The notes: generated by a model from the sequence alone, not told the origin. 64,000 nucleotides of DNA from Bacteroidales bacterium (GCA_017527625.1 JAFXPV010000023.1:1-64000), one strand, 5' to 3'. Numbered from the stretch's first letter, positions 26,299 to 34,781 are shown. Program-made: numbers and translations.

Positions 26299-27084
26299 AT
26301 GATAGATTTCGTCAACATAACATTCATAGACGTCCTCGACATCCTGCTGGTGGCGCTCCTGATTTACGAGTTCTACAGGCTCATCAGAGGCACTTCGGCG
26401 ATGTCCATTTTCATAGGCATCATCTTCCTCTACGTAGTGTGGATAGTGGTCAAGGCCCTCAATATGAGGCTGCTTTCGACCATCCTGGGACAGGTGCTGG
26501 GAGTGGGCGTCATAGCGATGATCGTCATATTCCAGCAGGAAATCCGCCAGTTCCTGCTGCATTTCGGCAACCGCTATTTCGCAGGCCGCAACAAGCTTAA
26601 GAACCGCCGCAGGGCGTGGTTCCGCAATGAAGTGGCCATCAGTCAGGAAGCCCTCGAGGAGATTACGGCCGCCTGCCAGTACTTGTCCGAAACCCGTACT
26701 GGCGCCCTGATCGTCTTCAGGCACAAATCCTCGCTCGACAATTTCATCGAGACCGGTGACCGTATCGACGCGGCAGTGCACCGCCGCCTCATCGAGAACC
26801 TCTTCTTCAAGAATTCGCCCCTTCACGACGGAGCCCTCATAATGACCCAGAACAGGATCGTGGCAGCCCGCTGCATCCTGCCCCTCACTGACCGCGCAGA
26901 CATCAACCCGAGCTACGGAATGCGCCACCGCGCCGCCATCGGCATTTCTGAAGTGACCGATGCCGAAGTGGTCGTGGTGTCCGAAGAGACCGGCGTAATA
27001 TCATACGTGGCAGACGGCCAGATAACTCCTATGCAGAGCATAGCCGAGCTGAGGCTGAAGCTTGAAAATTCATACAGCAAATGA
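26299..27084 (+). CDS. cdaA: Membrane diadenylate cyclase CdaA/DacA
   Basis: A 261-residue c-di-AMP synthase. Three N-terminal membrane segments (~residues 10-85, including MSIFIGIIFLYVVWIVV and ILGQVLGVGVIAMIVIF) are followed by the DAC domain with LHDGALIM (DGA motif) and the RHR motif in YGMRHRAAIG, which bind and join two ATP. The second messenger controls potassium and cell-wall homeostasis in other bacteria. mutS2 overlaps the stop by 4 bp (ATGA), so the two are co-translated, a linkage without a known functional reason. Confidence 0.94.
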   Translation: MIDFVNITFIDVLDILLVALLIYEFYRLIRGTSAMSIFIGIIFLYVVWIVVKALNMRLLSTILGQVLGVGVIAMIVIFQQEIRQFLLHFGNRYFAGRNKLKNRRRAWFRNEVAISQEALEEITAACQYLSETRTGALIVFRHKSSLDNFIETGDRIDAAVHRRLIENLFFKNSPLHDGALIMTQNRIVAARCILPLTDRADINPSYGMRHRAAIGISEVTDAEVVVVSEETGVISYVADGQITPMQSIAELRLKLENSYSK

Positions 27085-29612
27085 TAAGCGAACAGAAGAT
27101 AGGTTTCGACAAGGTCCGCAGCCAGGTGCGCTCCAAATGTCTGTCGAAATACGCACTTGCCCGCGTCGACGGCGAGCAGTATTGCGCCGACAGGCAGCAG
27201 ATACTGCACCGCCTGCAGCTCACCGACGAGATGAGGCTTATCTGTATGTTCGAAGATACCTTCCCCTCAGAAGGCTTCACGGACTCCCGGGAGCTGCTGC
27301 TGCCGCTGACATCGGAAAGCACTTCCATCTCCCTGCCGTCCCTCGTGATACTTCGCACTACCCTCGACACCGTTCGTAAGGTGGTGACATTCTTCGACCG
27401 CAGCAAGGACGGAGTCTACCCCAATCTCAAGGAGATGTCGCGCTCGGTGGCATATTTCCCCGAAGTGGGCCGCCGCATCGACTCGATAATCGACCGCTTC
27501 GGCAATGTGAGGGACAACGCCTCCGACACGCTGGCCAGCATCCGCCGGCTCATCAGGGAGAAGGAGAAAGCGGTCTCGAAGGTCACTGCCGCAATCCTCA
27601 AAAAGGCCCAGGGCGACGGATATGTAGAGGAAGACGCGGGCGTGGCGATGAGGGACGGCAAGGCGCTGATCCCGGTGGCTGCGGCAAACAAGCACCGTAT
27701 CCCCGGCATAGTCTACGACCAGAGCGCCAGCGGCAAGACGGTCTTCATCGAGCCGATAGAGATAGTGGAGATGAACAACCGTCTCTACGAGCTGCATCAG
27801 GACGAGCAGGCCGAAATCGCCCGCATCCTCGCCCAGTTCACCGACTTCTTGCGTCCCTACCTGCCGGAGCTCCTGCAGGCCGCCGAATTCCTCGGCGAGA
27901 TTGACTTCATCCGCGCCAAGGCCCTTGTGGCCCTCGATATGATAGCCGGAATGCCGGTCATTTCGGAAGACGGAGAAGTATGGCTGCGCAAGGCCCGCCA
28001 TCCGCTGCTCGAGAAGGCTCTGGCCCGCGAAGGCAAAAAGATAGTGCCGCTCAACCTCCATCTCGACCGAAGCAAACGCATCCTGGTTATCTCCGGCCCG
28101 AACGCCGGCGGCAAATCGGTCTGCCTCAAGACCGTCGGCCTGCTGCAGTATATGTTCCAGTGGGGTCTGCTCGTCCCTACGTCGGAAGTGTCTGAATTCG
28201 TGATATTCGACGATATGTTTATCGACATCGGCGACGATCAGTCGCTGGAGAACGACCTTTCAACCTACAGTTCCCACCTTCAGAATCTCAAGGAGATAGT
28301 GCTCCGCTCCGGCAAAAAGTCGCTGGTGCTGATCGACGAGTTCGGCAGCGGCACCGAGCCGGCCGCCGGAGGTGCCATCGCCGAGGCTGTGCTGGCGCAG
28401 ATAGAGGAGAACGGAGCCTACGGTGTCATCACGACCCACTATACCAATCTGAAACTTTATGCTGAGAACAGCCGTGGCTGCGCCAACGGTGCAATGATGT
28501 TCGATGTGGAAAACATACAGCCGCTCTTCCAGCTGGAGCAGGGCCTGCCCGGCAATTCTTTCGCCTTCGAACTGGCCCGCAAGATCGGCTTCCCCGAATT
28601 CATCGTCAAGAGCGCCCAGGAGAAGGCAGGAAGCGACTTCGTAGATATGGAACGCCAGCTGCGCAAGATCGCCCGCAACCGCAAGGCGCTGGACGAGAAG
28701 CTCACCAAGGTCCGCTCAGCCGACAAGACCCTCGAAGGCCTGACCGACCGCTACCAGAAAGAGCTGGCCGAGATCAAGGCTCTCAAGAAGAGCATCCTCG
28801 ACGAGGCGCGCGCCGAAGCCAAGGAGATAGTGAAGGAGGCCAACAAGCAGGTGGAACGCACTGTGCGTGAAATCCGCGAGAGCCAGGCCGAGAAAGAAAA
28901 GACAAAAGCCGCCCGCGCCGAGCTGTCGCAGTACGCAGCCAAGCTGGAGGAGGAGAACGTTTCGAAGAGCGACAAGGCCATCGAGAAGAAGATGGAGCAG
29001 ATTGCCGCCCGCAAGGAACGCGAGCGCAAACGCAAGGAGGCCCGAGCCCGCAGGCAGGGCATCCAGGAGGCTGCGGAGGCGGAAAAGCAGGCCAAGGCTG
29101 CCGCCGAAGAAGCTGCCCGTCCGCTGGCTGTCGGCGACAAGGTTAAGGTCATCGGCAGCGACCTCATCGGCGAGGTCACCAAGCTCACCGCCCGCAAGGT
29201 GTCGGTTTCAATAGGATCTATCACATCCACTATGGCCCGCGAGAGGGTGCAGAGGATTTCTGCGACGGAATACAAGACCGCAATGAAGACCAATGCCGCC
29301 GGAGCAGGCCACGCGACATATTCGTCAGACGTCTACAGCAACGACTCTGTGAACCAGCGCAGGCTCAACTTCACCCCCTCGATCGACGTGCGGGGCGAGA
29401 GAGTCAACGACGCCATCGACAAGGTGCTGCATTTTATGGACGACGCCTTGATGGTGGGCGTAGGGCAGGTGACCATCCTCCACGGCAAGGGCAACGGCGT
29501 CCTGCGTGAAGAAATCCGCAAATATCTCAAGACCATCGGCGGCGTAGAGTCCTTCGGTGACGCGCCCCTCGACCAGGGCGGCGCCGGCATCACGGTCGTC
29601 AAGCTCCTCTAA
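27081..29612 (+). CDS. mutS2: Endonuclease MutS2 (Smr domain)
   Basis: An 843-residue MutS2. The clamp/lever region precedes the ATPase with Walker A GPNAGGKSVCLKT, the signature region FIDIGDDQSLENDLSTYSSH, and Walker B VLIDEFGSGTEP. A long coiled-coil (~540-680) rich in Lys/Glu/Ala precedes a KOW-like strand and the C-terminal Smr nuclease domain (IDVRGERVNDA ... ILHGKGNGVLREE). MutS2 suppresses homologous recombination or rescues collided ribosomes in other bacteria. The last ~52 bp are repeated at 34219-34270, beyond the C10 protease genes, marking this 3' end as an insertion or recombination point. Confidence 0.95.
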   Translation: MISEQKIGFDKVRSQVRSKCLSKYALARVDGEQYCADRQQILHRLQLTDEMRLICMFEDTFPSEGFTDSRELLLPLTSESTSISLPSLVILRTTLDTVRKVVTFFDRSKDGVYPNLKEMSRSVAYFPEVGRRIDSIIDRFGNVRDNASDTLASIRRLIREKEKAVSKVTAAILKKAQGDGYVEEDAGVAMRDGKALIPVAAANKHRIPGIVYDQSASGKTVFIEPIEIVEMNNRLYELHQDEQAEIARILAQFTDFLRPYLPELLQAAEFLGEIDFIRAKALVALDMIAGMPVISEDGEVWLRKARHPLLEKALAREGKKIVPLNLHLDRSKRILVISGPNAGGKSVCLKTVGLLQYMFQWGLLVPTSEVSEFVIFDDMFIDIGDDQSLENDLSTYSSHLQNLKEIVLRSGKKSLVLIDEFGSGTEPAAGGAIAEAVLAQIEENGAYGVITTHYTNLKLYAENSRGCANGAMMFDVENIQPLFQLEQGLPGNSFAFELARKIGFPEFIVKSAQEKAGSDFVDMERQLRKIARNRKALDEKLTKVRSADKTLEGLTDRYQKELAEIKALKKSILDEARAEAKEIVKEANKQVERTVREIRESQAEKEKTKAARAELSQYAAKLEEENVSKSDKAIEKKMEQIAARKERERKRKEARARRQGIQEAAEAEKQAKAAAEEAARPLAVGDKVKVIGSDLIGEVTKLTARKVSVSIGSITSTMARERVQRISATEYKTAMKTNAAGAGHATYSSDVYSNDSVNQRRLNFTPSIDVRGERVNDAIDKVLHFMDDALMVGVGQVTILHGKGNGVLREEIRKYLKTIGGVESFGDAPLDQGGAGITVVKLL
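29556..29607 (+). repeat. Direct repeat copy A: the 3' end of mutS2
   Basis: These 52 bp encode GDAPLDQGGAGITVVKL of intact MutS2 and match 34219-34270 at 49 positions. The differences are GGT/GGC, CCC/TCC and GGC/GGT. The two copies bracket about 4.6 kb that is A+T-richer than the surroundings. Confidence 0.9.
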
Positions 29613-29720
29613 CTGCAAAAACAGGTGAGTCGCATCCTCCAGACGTTGGGTTTGGTGAGGATGGGCCACTGGGCGATTTCTTTCCAGAATCCAGACTTAA
29701 CAACAGCTCGCTGCACAAGC

Positions 29721-30398
29721 TTATCTGTCAAGAACAATCTTGATGATATTATCGAAAATGCCATCGAATTCTTGAATGACAACCTCACATTCTTTCCCTT
29801 CGAACAATGCTTTTATGCATTTCATTTCTGCCCATAACCCTTGGACATTGTCATTATCCCAATAAACCACTAATTCGTGAATGGTATTGTCATTGAAAAT
29901 TGTAGGGCAGAATATCCTATACTTGACATATTCTTGCATAGGGTTTTCAACGACTGAATCGTAGTTGTCATCGGCATATTGGTATCTGAAATAATTGAAA
30001 ACATTTGACAGATAATATGTATCTTGTTGATAATCGCTGATCCAGAAATACGATCCTGAACCGTCACGTATAGGCTGTGGACTATGATAACGCTTAAAAT
30101 CGGCAGTCGGTTTTGAAAGGGTAATCTCCAGTGAATACTTATCAGGATTGATTTCCCCCTCCCAATTATTACCCCGCGAGTTTTTAATATATCGTTCTGC
30201 AGCTAACGGAGCAACCAGATCATTTCCCTCCTTATCAATGAAACTAACAGAAATAGAATAATCGTATCCCCCTTTATCAAACAGATTATCTTTCGCTGTG
30301 AATTCTGGTTCAGTCTCCATCTTTGAATTACAAGCAACTATGCTTACACACAACACGCATAGCAGCACCAAAGCATTCATCGTTTTCATCTTCTTCAT
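29721..30398 (-). CDS. Hypothetical lipoprotein, last gene of the C10 protease operon
   Basis: About 225 residues; I do not recognise the family. The start MKKMKTMNALVLLCVLCVSIVAC (positions 1-23, lipobox Cys at 23) at 30398 is preferred over a longer frame that would run into the upstream gene. The mature part is acidic and aromatic-rich (YHSPQPIRDGSGSYFWISDY, NVFNYFRYQYADDNYD), consistent with a beta-rich surface protein. It follows the C10 peptidase by 13 bp, so the two are co-transcribed; a role as partner or inhibitor of the protease is possible but only inferred from position. Codon use is A+T-richer than the flanking genes. The 108 bp between its stop and mutS2 hold no recognisable gene. 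Confidence 0.65.
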   Translation of the reverse strand: MKKMKTMNALVLLCVLCVSIVACNSKMETEPEFTAKDNLFDKGGYDYSISVSFIDKEGNDLVAPLAAERYIKNSRGNNWEGEINPDKYSLEITLSKPTADFKRYHSPQPIRDGSGSYFWISDYQQDTYYLSNVFNYFRYQYADDNYDSVVENPMQEYVKYRIFCPTIFNDNTIHELVVYWDNDNVQGLWAEMKCIKALFEGKECEVVIQEFDGIFDNIIKIVLDR

Positions 30399-30411
30399 AG
30401 GCTTATAAAGA

Positions 30412-31899
30412 TTAAGGGACAGAAACATAAATATTAGTTCTTAAGTACTGGGGATTCCCCTCTTCGTACTCTACATCATTAGATGCAAACCAGCCATTAT
30501 ATGTTGCATTTGGATCAGTATTACGTCCAGCTCCCCAATTCATATAAAAATAATGATAGAAGATACTGCCTCCTTCAATACCTGGGGTATTATAAGAATA
30601 CATTCCTTGCGTATATGTTCCAGAACTATTTAGTTGATGCTCTGTATAAAATTCAATAGCATCGTAAATAATTTCGTGTACTCCCTCACATACCCAGAAA
30701 TGGCCGTCGTCATTGGTATTAGTAGTTTCCGCCCCAAACATTATAACAGGTCTACGGTTGACATACAACGAATTCCTTACTGTCCAAGTGTTATGACTCG
30801 AGCTAGAAGCATAATACCCTAAAGAGTCCAAACCATTCACAATATTAGCCACATTTGTAGCAGATGTACTATCGGGTCTATAATTCATCTGAAATTTTTG
30901 GCCTAACATCCTCATTAAGTGAGATTGCCTTTGTGTTGTATCGTAAGTATGGTTCTTTGGTATTTTATCCCAACCGAAGGTATCATTTTTCCAAGTCATA
31001 CTCATAGGATACTTATAATAAAACATAACTTGACCAGCGGCAACTGCTCCGCACCCGGCTACTTTATATGGACACAATCTACCAAAGGCTTTCCTCTGAA
31101 ACCATTCCGTTCCAATAAGGGGATTTACTATATGATGTACAGGATTCCGATATCCTATGACTGTCTCATTCAGGGCAGAATGATTCTGTGTGGCATAATA
31201 GCAAATGTTTGCATATTCATTAGATAAACCTAAATCATCAAACAGGTCTTCAACGAAACTTAAAGGGAGGAAAGTCCAGCCTTCGCTGCCATATTGTGCC
31301 TGCAATCTTTCTATCTCTGCCCAACAGGAGTCCTCTCCTGCACTGCGGGTCTGCGGACGGCGGGCAGCAAGTAGTTCTTGTGCCGGATCGACGAAAGTAC
31401 CATCATATCTCTCCCAGAGATTCTGCATCTGTGCCTTTGTTTCATTGTCAAGCGAGCCGCTGTTCTTGATACTGACTTTTGTCTCATCGAGCCATACGTC
31501 TACCGGGCCCATATCGTCCTGAAGTTCAAATGAGCCTTTGTCAGAATAGGCAAGGATTGGATAATAGTTCCTTGTTGAACCGACGATGACAAAACCACCA
31601 TCTTCATAGTTGAAAATGTACATAAGATCCTGGCCATCTTCCCTAACAGCAGCAGAGGAACTAACCCTCTTTGATGTTGAACTCTTTGTGGCAACGCCAC
31701 GATTACCGGCTTCGGAGCGCATGAACCTGTCTGCGATTCCCTGAGCCTCGTTCTGGGTAACATTGATACTGGGCGCCTTGCTTGCTATTTGCTGATCTAT
31801 GGCAGATGCTGCGTCAAAGCCGACATTGTCGATTTCGTTGCAAGAAAATAGCAGAGTTGCTGCAAGAGACAATATTACTATAAACGAATAATGTTTCAT
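30412..31899 (-). CDS. C10-family cysteine protease (streptopain/Bfp-like), lipoprotein
   Basis: A 495-residue preproprotease. A lipoprotein signal (LLFSC, Cys20) is followed by a Spi-like prodomain (~40-180; ISINVTQNEAQGIADRFM-like start, then YIFNYEDGGFVIVGSTRNYYPILAYSD), a linker with basic residues (AARRPQTRSA) that may be the maturation site, and the mature peptidase. The catalytic Cys is C283 in AGCGAVAAGQVMFYYKYP, the His is H400 in DDGHFWVCEG, and YMNWGAGRN is the conserved Trp-Gly region. Streptococcal SpeB and B. fragilis Bfp proteases are the characterised relatives; they cleave host proteins and peptides. Located between two copies of the mutS2 3' end, thus probably acquired. Confidence 0.9.
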   Translation of the reverse strand: MKHYSFIVILSLAATLLFSCNEIDNVGFDAASAIDQQIASKAPSINVTQNEAQGIADRFMRSEAGNRGVATKSSTSKRVSSSAAVREDGQDLMYIFNYEDGGFVIVGSTRNYYPILAYSDKGSFELQDDMGPVDVWLDETKVSIKNSGSLDNETKAQMQNLWERYDGTFVDPAQELLAARRPQTRSAGEDSCWAEIERLQAQYGSEGWTFLPLSFVEDLFDDLGLSNEYANICYYATQNHSALNETVIGYRNPVHHIVNPLIGTEWFQRKAFGRLCPYKVAGCGAVAAGQVMFYYKYPMSMTWKNDTFGWDKIPKNHTYDTTQRQSHLMRMLGQKFQMNYRPDSTSATNVANIVNGLDSLGYYASSSSHNTWTVRNSLYVNRRPVIMFGAETTNTNDDGHFWVCEGVHEIIYDAIEFYTEHQLNSSGTYTQGMYSYNTPGIEGGSIFYHYFYMNWGAGRNTDPNATYNGWFASNDVEYEEGNPQYLRTNIYVSVP

Positions 31900-31941
31900 G
31901 GATTATGGCTTTTTTATTGGTTAATAGTTATTGTTGCATTA

Positions 31942-32307
31942 TCACAACACGAATTCGCCGTAATATGATTGTCCAGAAGGAAGGACTATATCCAACCTGT
32001 ACAAACCAGAGTTACCACTTATAGGGATAATGATTGAGCCAATGGATGTGTCGAATACTGTCTCATAATCATCGCCTGCAGTGGAAGAGAGTGTAATCTC
32101 TACGCTTCCTATATTGCTAGTGCAACCGAGGACTACATAATTGTCCCAGACCTGGGCGTGGAAAGGGACCTGTTCCGGAGAACGAGTGTCATTAGGACTT
32201 GGATTTACAATAATGGGAGTAGGTGTCTGGCCATATGCTATAGCTGATACACTCATATTAATTAGAAAAACAGAAGTAATAAAAAGCAGTCGGAAGATTG
32301 TTTTCAT
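31942..32307 (-). CDS. Small secreted DUF3244-like protein
   Basis: A 121-residue exported protein with a signal peptide ending AIAYGQ. The mature ~95 residues are beta-rich and fit the DUF3244 pattern seen in Bacteroidales secreted proteins (GSVEITLSSTAGDDYETVFD, then SGNSGLYRLDIVLPSGQSYYGEFVL split here: SGLYRLDIVL and GQSYYGEFVL). It is the first gene of the C10 protease operon, 42 bp upstream of the protease with no promoter between. Small proteins encoded next to C10 proteases in Bacteroides and Streptococcus can be inhibitors of the Spi/Bfi type, but this one lacks obvious Spi similarity, so that is speculative. Confidence 0.65.
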   Translation of the reverse strand: MKTIFRLLFITSVFLINMSVSAIAYGQTPTPIIVNPSPNDTRSPEQVPFHAQVWDNYVVLGCTSNIGSVEITLSSTAGDDYETVFDTSIGSIIIPISGNSGLYRLDIVLPSGQSYYGEFVL

Positions 32308-32332
32308 ATTATAAATGGTTTTGATTTTATTA

Positions 32333-32340
32333 CAAAGTTA
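32333..32340 (-). promoter_or_regulatory. -7 box of the C10 protease operon
   Basis: CAAAGTTA on the plus strand reads TAACTTTG on the minus strand, 26 bp before the start at 32307. No -33 TTG at ideal spacing was found, which could mean activator dependence. Confidence 0.5.
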
Positions 32341-32488
32341 GGCCGTATTGTAGCAAGGTAGCTCAACATCAATCTTACAAAAAAAACGGTTAGGCATTGT
32401 GCAGCGTTCTGATTTTCAGTGCTTTGAAAAGGTGGGACGAAATAAAAGACTTACATAGGACAGAAAGTGGTGATGATTCTGTTGTATT

Positions 32489-32509
32489 TGAGATATTTTA
32501 CATATCTCA
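32489..32509. promoter_or_regulatory. Inverted repeat in the C10 operon / TPR regulator intergenic region (candidate operator)
   Basis: TGAGATAT, 5 bp, ATATCTCA: a perfect 8-bp inverted repeat in the 251-bp divergent region, 50 bp before the regulator ATG. A natural place for a binding site of the adjacent regulator; function is inferred. The rest of this intergenic region is A+T-rich with no gene. Confidence 0.4.
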
Positions 32510-32558
32510 TATATGACATGTCCGAAGCTATTTCTTGCCCTTTTTTTTAAATTTGATT

Positions 32559-34217
32559 ATGAAACATTTTTATTGGTTTGTTCTTGTCTTATTTCTTGCT
32601 GCATGTAGTGAGGCGGCCATCCAGAACAAGTTGGATGAAATTGACACCTATGTCGACAGTGACCCGCAGTCGGCGCTCGCGGCTATCAACGAGCTGGATA
32701 TGAGCTATGTCAAAACGGAGAAAGTAAAAGCGCATTATTCTTTGCTTCACAGCAAGGCTATCGACAAGTGCTACATAGACACTACAGATGTCTCTGTGAT
32801 TATGGACGCTGTGAATTACTATTCAAAGCATGGCAATCCCGACCAGAAGATGCAGACTTATTACTATCTGGGACGAATCCACGGCAATGCTGGAAGATAC
32901 ACAGAATCCATCCTTGCACTTACTAATGCTTTGGAGGCAGGAGAGGCTTCTTATGATGTGAAATATAAAGGACGGGTCTATATAGCGATGGCCGATGCCC
33001 ACATATATAATTACAATATCATTGAAGAAGAGCGTTGTGTTGATAAAGCCTTGACGTATTTTCAAGAGTCGGGCGATTCTTTGCTTATTACGGGTGCTAT
33101 CTTACGGAAGGCAAATAGTTGTATGGATCTCAAGAAATATGAGCTGTCTGATTCTTTGTATCGATATTTATTGGACATTCCTAATCTAAGAACTTCTTTA
33201 AGATCTAAATCTATAGTCAAATATGCTTATCTTCTAGCTGTAATCGACGATTCTGATTATCAAAGAACTTATCAATTGTTTCAGGATGCTATATCTTCCG
33301 GAGCAGATTTTTCAAAGAAGGATGTGGCTGCTTATGCTTATATCCTTTGGTGCAAGGGGGACACGGTTGGTTCAGAGAAAGTGTTTAGCGATCTTGAACG
33401 AAGAGATTCATCGGTAGTCGGTGTAACATCCTGGTGGAAAAGCAGAATAAAGAAAAAAGAAGGCTTATTCAAAGAGGCGTATGAATACCTTGATGATGCA
33501 ATGACGTATGCCTCAGAAGTGGAAGACAATGCTCTCCAACAGTCTCTTTCTATCGCACAGCGGGATTATTATTCTGCCATTGCGGCCCAACAAAAGACAC
33601 TGGCTGACAATCGTAAGAAGATATCTATCCTGATAGCTGTGGCCGCCATCGCCATCATACTTCTGATCCTCGGCATAATACTTAATGTTATCAGACGGAT
33701 TAAGGAACGGGAGTTCAACGCCCTGACGGACCTCGAATATCTGAAAGACCATCTGATGGATGTACAGCAATCCTCTGCCGAGAAAGACGCCAGGATTGAA
33801 TCTCTCCAGGCGAAGTTCCAGGAAGTTTTCCGGGAGCACTTCAGGTATATAGCCCAACTCTATGAAACCTACGAAATAAATCGCACCCGTGGATACAGCG
33901 GCATTTCGACATATAAGCATATACAGGATGTCTTCAAAGCGATCAAGGGAGAAGAGGAGACAGCTCACATATTCGAGAAAACCATCGACAAGGATATGGA
34001 TGGGCTTATTACCCGTTTCCGTGCAGATTATCCCTATTTAAAGGAGATAGACTATCTGCTGTTCTGCTATTACGTGGCCGGATATGATACAAAGACCATC
34101 TCGATAATCCTTACCGAGAAGACTCCAAATTCCCTGGACGCAAAGAAAAGCCGCCTCAAGAAAATGATTATGGAATCCGACGCAAAAGACAAGGAGGAAT
34201 ACCTCAAATACTTCTGA
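32559..34217 (+). CDS. Membrane-anchored TPR regulator with C-terminal HTH-like domain
   Basis: A 552-residue protein with a lipobox-like signal (FLAACSE, Cys16), a periplasmic tetratricopeptide region (~25-345; YYYLGRIHGNAGRYTESI and YFQESGDSLLITGAILRKA resemble TPR helices), one membrane helix (~355-378), a coiled coil, and a cytoplasmic C-terminal domain whose EIDYLLFCYYVAGYDTKTIS and KTPNSLDAKKSRLKKMI segments look like a LuxR-type helix-turn-helix. Such one-component TPR regulators are common in Bacteroidales, often beside secreted-protease or surface-protein genes. It is divergent from the C10 operon, so it probably controls it. The stop is followed after one base by mutS2 repeat copy B. 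The first two thirds are A+T-richer than the last third. ATG 32559 chosen for the signal peptide. Confidence 0.72.
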   Translation: MKHFYWFVLVLFLAACSEAAIQNKLDEIDTYVDSDPQSALAAINELDMSYVKTEKVKAHYSLLHSKAIDKCYIDTTDVSVIMDAVNYYSKHGNPDQKMQTYYYLGRIHGNAGRYTESILALTNALEAGEASYDVKYKGRVYIAMADAHIYNYNIIEEERCVDKALTYFQESGDSLLITGAILRKANSCMDLKKYELSDSLYRYLLDIPNLRTSLRSKSIVKYAYLLAVIDDSDYQRTYQLFQDAISSGADFSKKDVAAYAYILWCKGDTVGSEKVFSDLERRDSSVVGVTSWWKSRIKKKEGLFKEAYEYLDDAMTYASEVEDNALQQSLSIAQRDYYSAIAAQQKTLADNRKKISILIAVAAIAIILLILGIILNVIRRIKEREFNALTDLEYLKDHLMDVQQSSAEKDARIESLQAKFQEVFREHFRYIAQLYETYEINRTRGYSGISTYKHIQDVFKAIKGEEETAHIFEKTIDKDMDGLITRFRADYPYLKEIDYLLFCYYVAGYDTKTISIILTEKTPNSLDAKKSRLKKMIMESDAKDKEEYLKYF

Positions 34218-34218
34218 C

Positions 34219-34270
34219 GGCGACGCGTCCCTCGACCAGGGTGGCGCCGGCATCACGGTCGTCAAGCTCC
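34219..34270 (+). pseudogene. Direct repeat copy B: remnant of the mutS2 3' end
   Basis: A 52-bp orphan fragment that in frame still encodes GDASLDQGGAGITVVKLQ followed by TAG, 49/52 identical to the end of intact mutS2 (29556-29607). It begins 1 bp after the TPR regulator stop. Two differences are synonymous and one changes Pro to Ser, so it looks like the end of a slightly diverged mutS2 allele rather than a fresh copy. Confidence 0.9.
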
Positions 34271-34338
34271 AGTAGCAAGTCTTATCTTAAAGTACCGATA
34301 TATTATCCACTGATTCGTGGAAATTATTAAACATATTG

Positions 34339-34367
34339 TTATATTTGCAATATAAACTATGGATAGT
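34339..34367 (+). promoter_or_regulatory. Promoter and palindromic operators of the TAC operon
   Basis: TATATTTG at 34340-34347 is a -7 box. It is embedded in the inverted repeat TTATATT-TGC-AATATAA (34339-34355), followed directly by a second palindrome ACTAT-GG-ATAGT (34356-34367). The toxin ATG is at 34401. Palindromes overlapping the promoter are usual for antitoxin autorepression. The remaining bases 34271-34400 show nothing else. Confidence 0.55.
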
Positions 34368-34400
34368 ATGTGATAAGCATAACCAGCAAAAGAAGCCGAG

Positions 34401-34781
34401 ATGGGGTACGATGGAGCGACATATGAGGAGGTTCGGCAATTTCTGGATCAGATGAAAAGCTGGTTATCGTTGCTTGGCGGGTACGTGATTTTTGATAATC
34501 GCGACAAAAATGTTCAGTTTATGGTTGACATGGACTGGAACAAGTCCGATAAAAAGAAAGAGTGGTTGCTGAAATTGGAACCTGAAGATTACTTTGAAGG
34601 GCCGGAACCTAATGAGATGCCGGGATTGAATCCTGTCTGGAAGTTTGGAAAGAGAATAGAGGGACATTTGTGCTATATCAAGATATTCTTGATACCCAAA
34701 AACCGGGTGTACTGTATTTCCTTCCACTTTGCTGAACATAATATGTATTTACCACTGATGGGCAAAACAGAAACTGTATGA
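34401..34781 (+). CDS. MqsR-like mRNA-interferase toxin of a toxin-antitoxin-chaperone module
   Basis: A 126-residue basic, cytoplasmic protein. By eye it follows MqsR: ATYEEVRQFLDQ at the start (MqsR LSQVKKLVN), then LKLEPEDYFEGPEPNEMPG (MqsR LSESDFYKSM), VWKFGKRIEGHLCYIKIFLI (MqsR WQDVYRP...GQVYLKITVI) and NRVYCISFHFAE (MqsR LIVSFKEK). The Tyr of YIKI is kept; a His stands where MqsR ends in SFK. It is ~30 residues longer than E. coli MqsR. The toxin-first order and the 4-bp ATGA overlap with an MqsA-like gene strongly support the call; sequence similarity alone is moderate. MqsR toxins cut mRNA, mostly at GCU. An unrelated RelE-fold toxin is the main alternative. Confidence 0.62.
   Translation: MGYDGATYEEVRQFLDQMKSWLSLLGGYVIFDNRDKNVQFMVDMDWNKSDKKKEWLLKLEPEDYFEGPEPNEMPGLNPVWKFGKRIEGHLCYIKIFLIPKNRVYCISFHFAEHNMYLPLMGKTETV

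Noticed and set aside
29613..29720. A minus-strand reading frame after mutS2 with a protein-like string (WKEIAQWPILTKPNVWRM).
   Set aside because: Only about 40 codons, no start or upstream extension, no family recognised; may be a gene fragment but cannot be supported.
29613..34218. Possible phage or integrative element between the mutS2 repeats.
   Set aside because: No integrase, recombinase, transposase, relaxase or phage gene is present; only the flanking repeat supports mobility.
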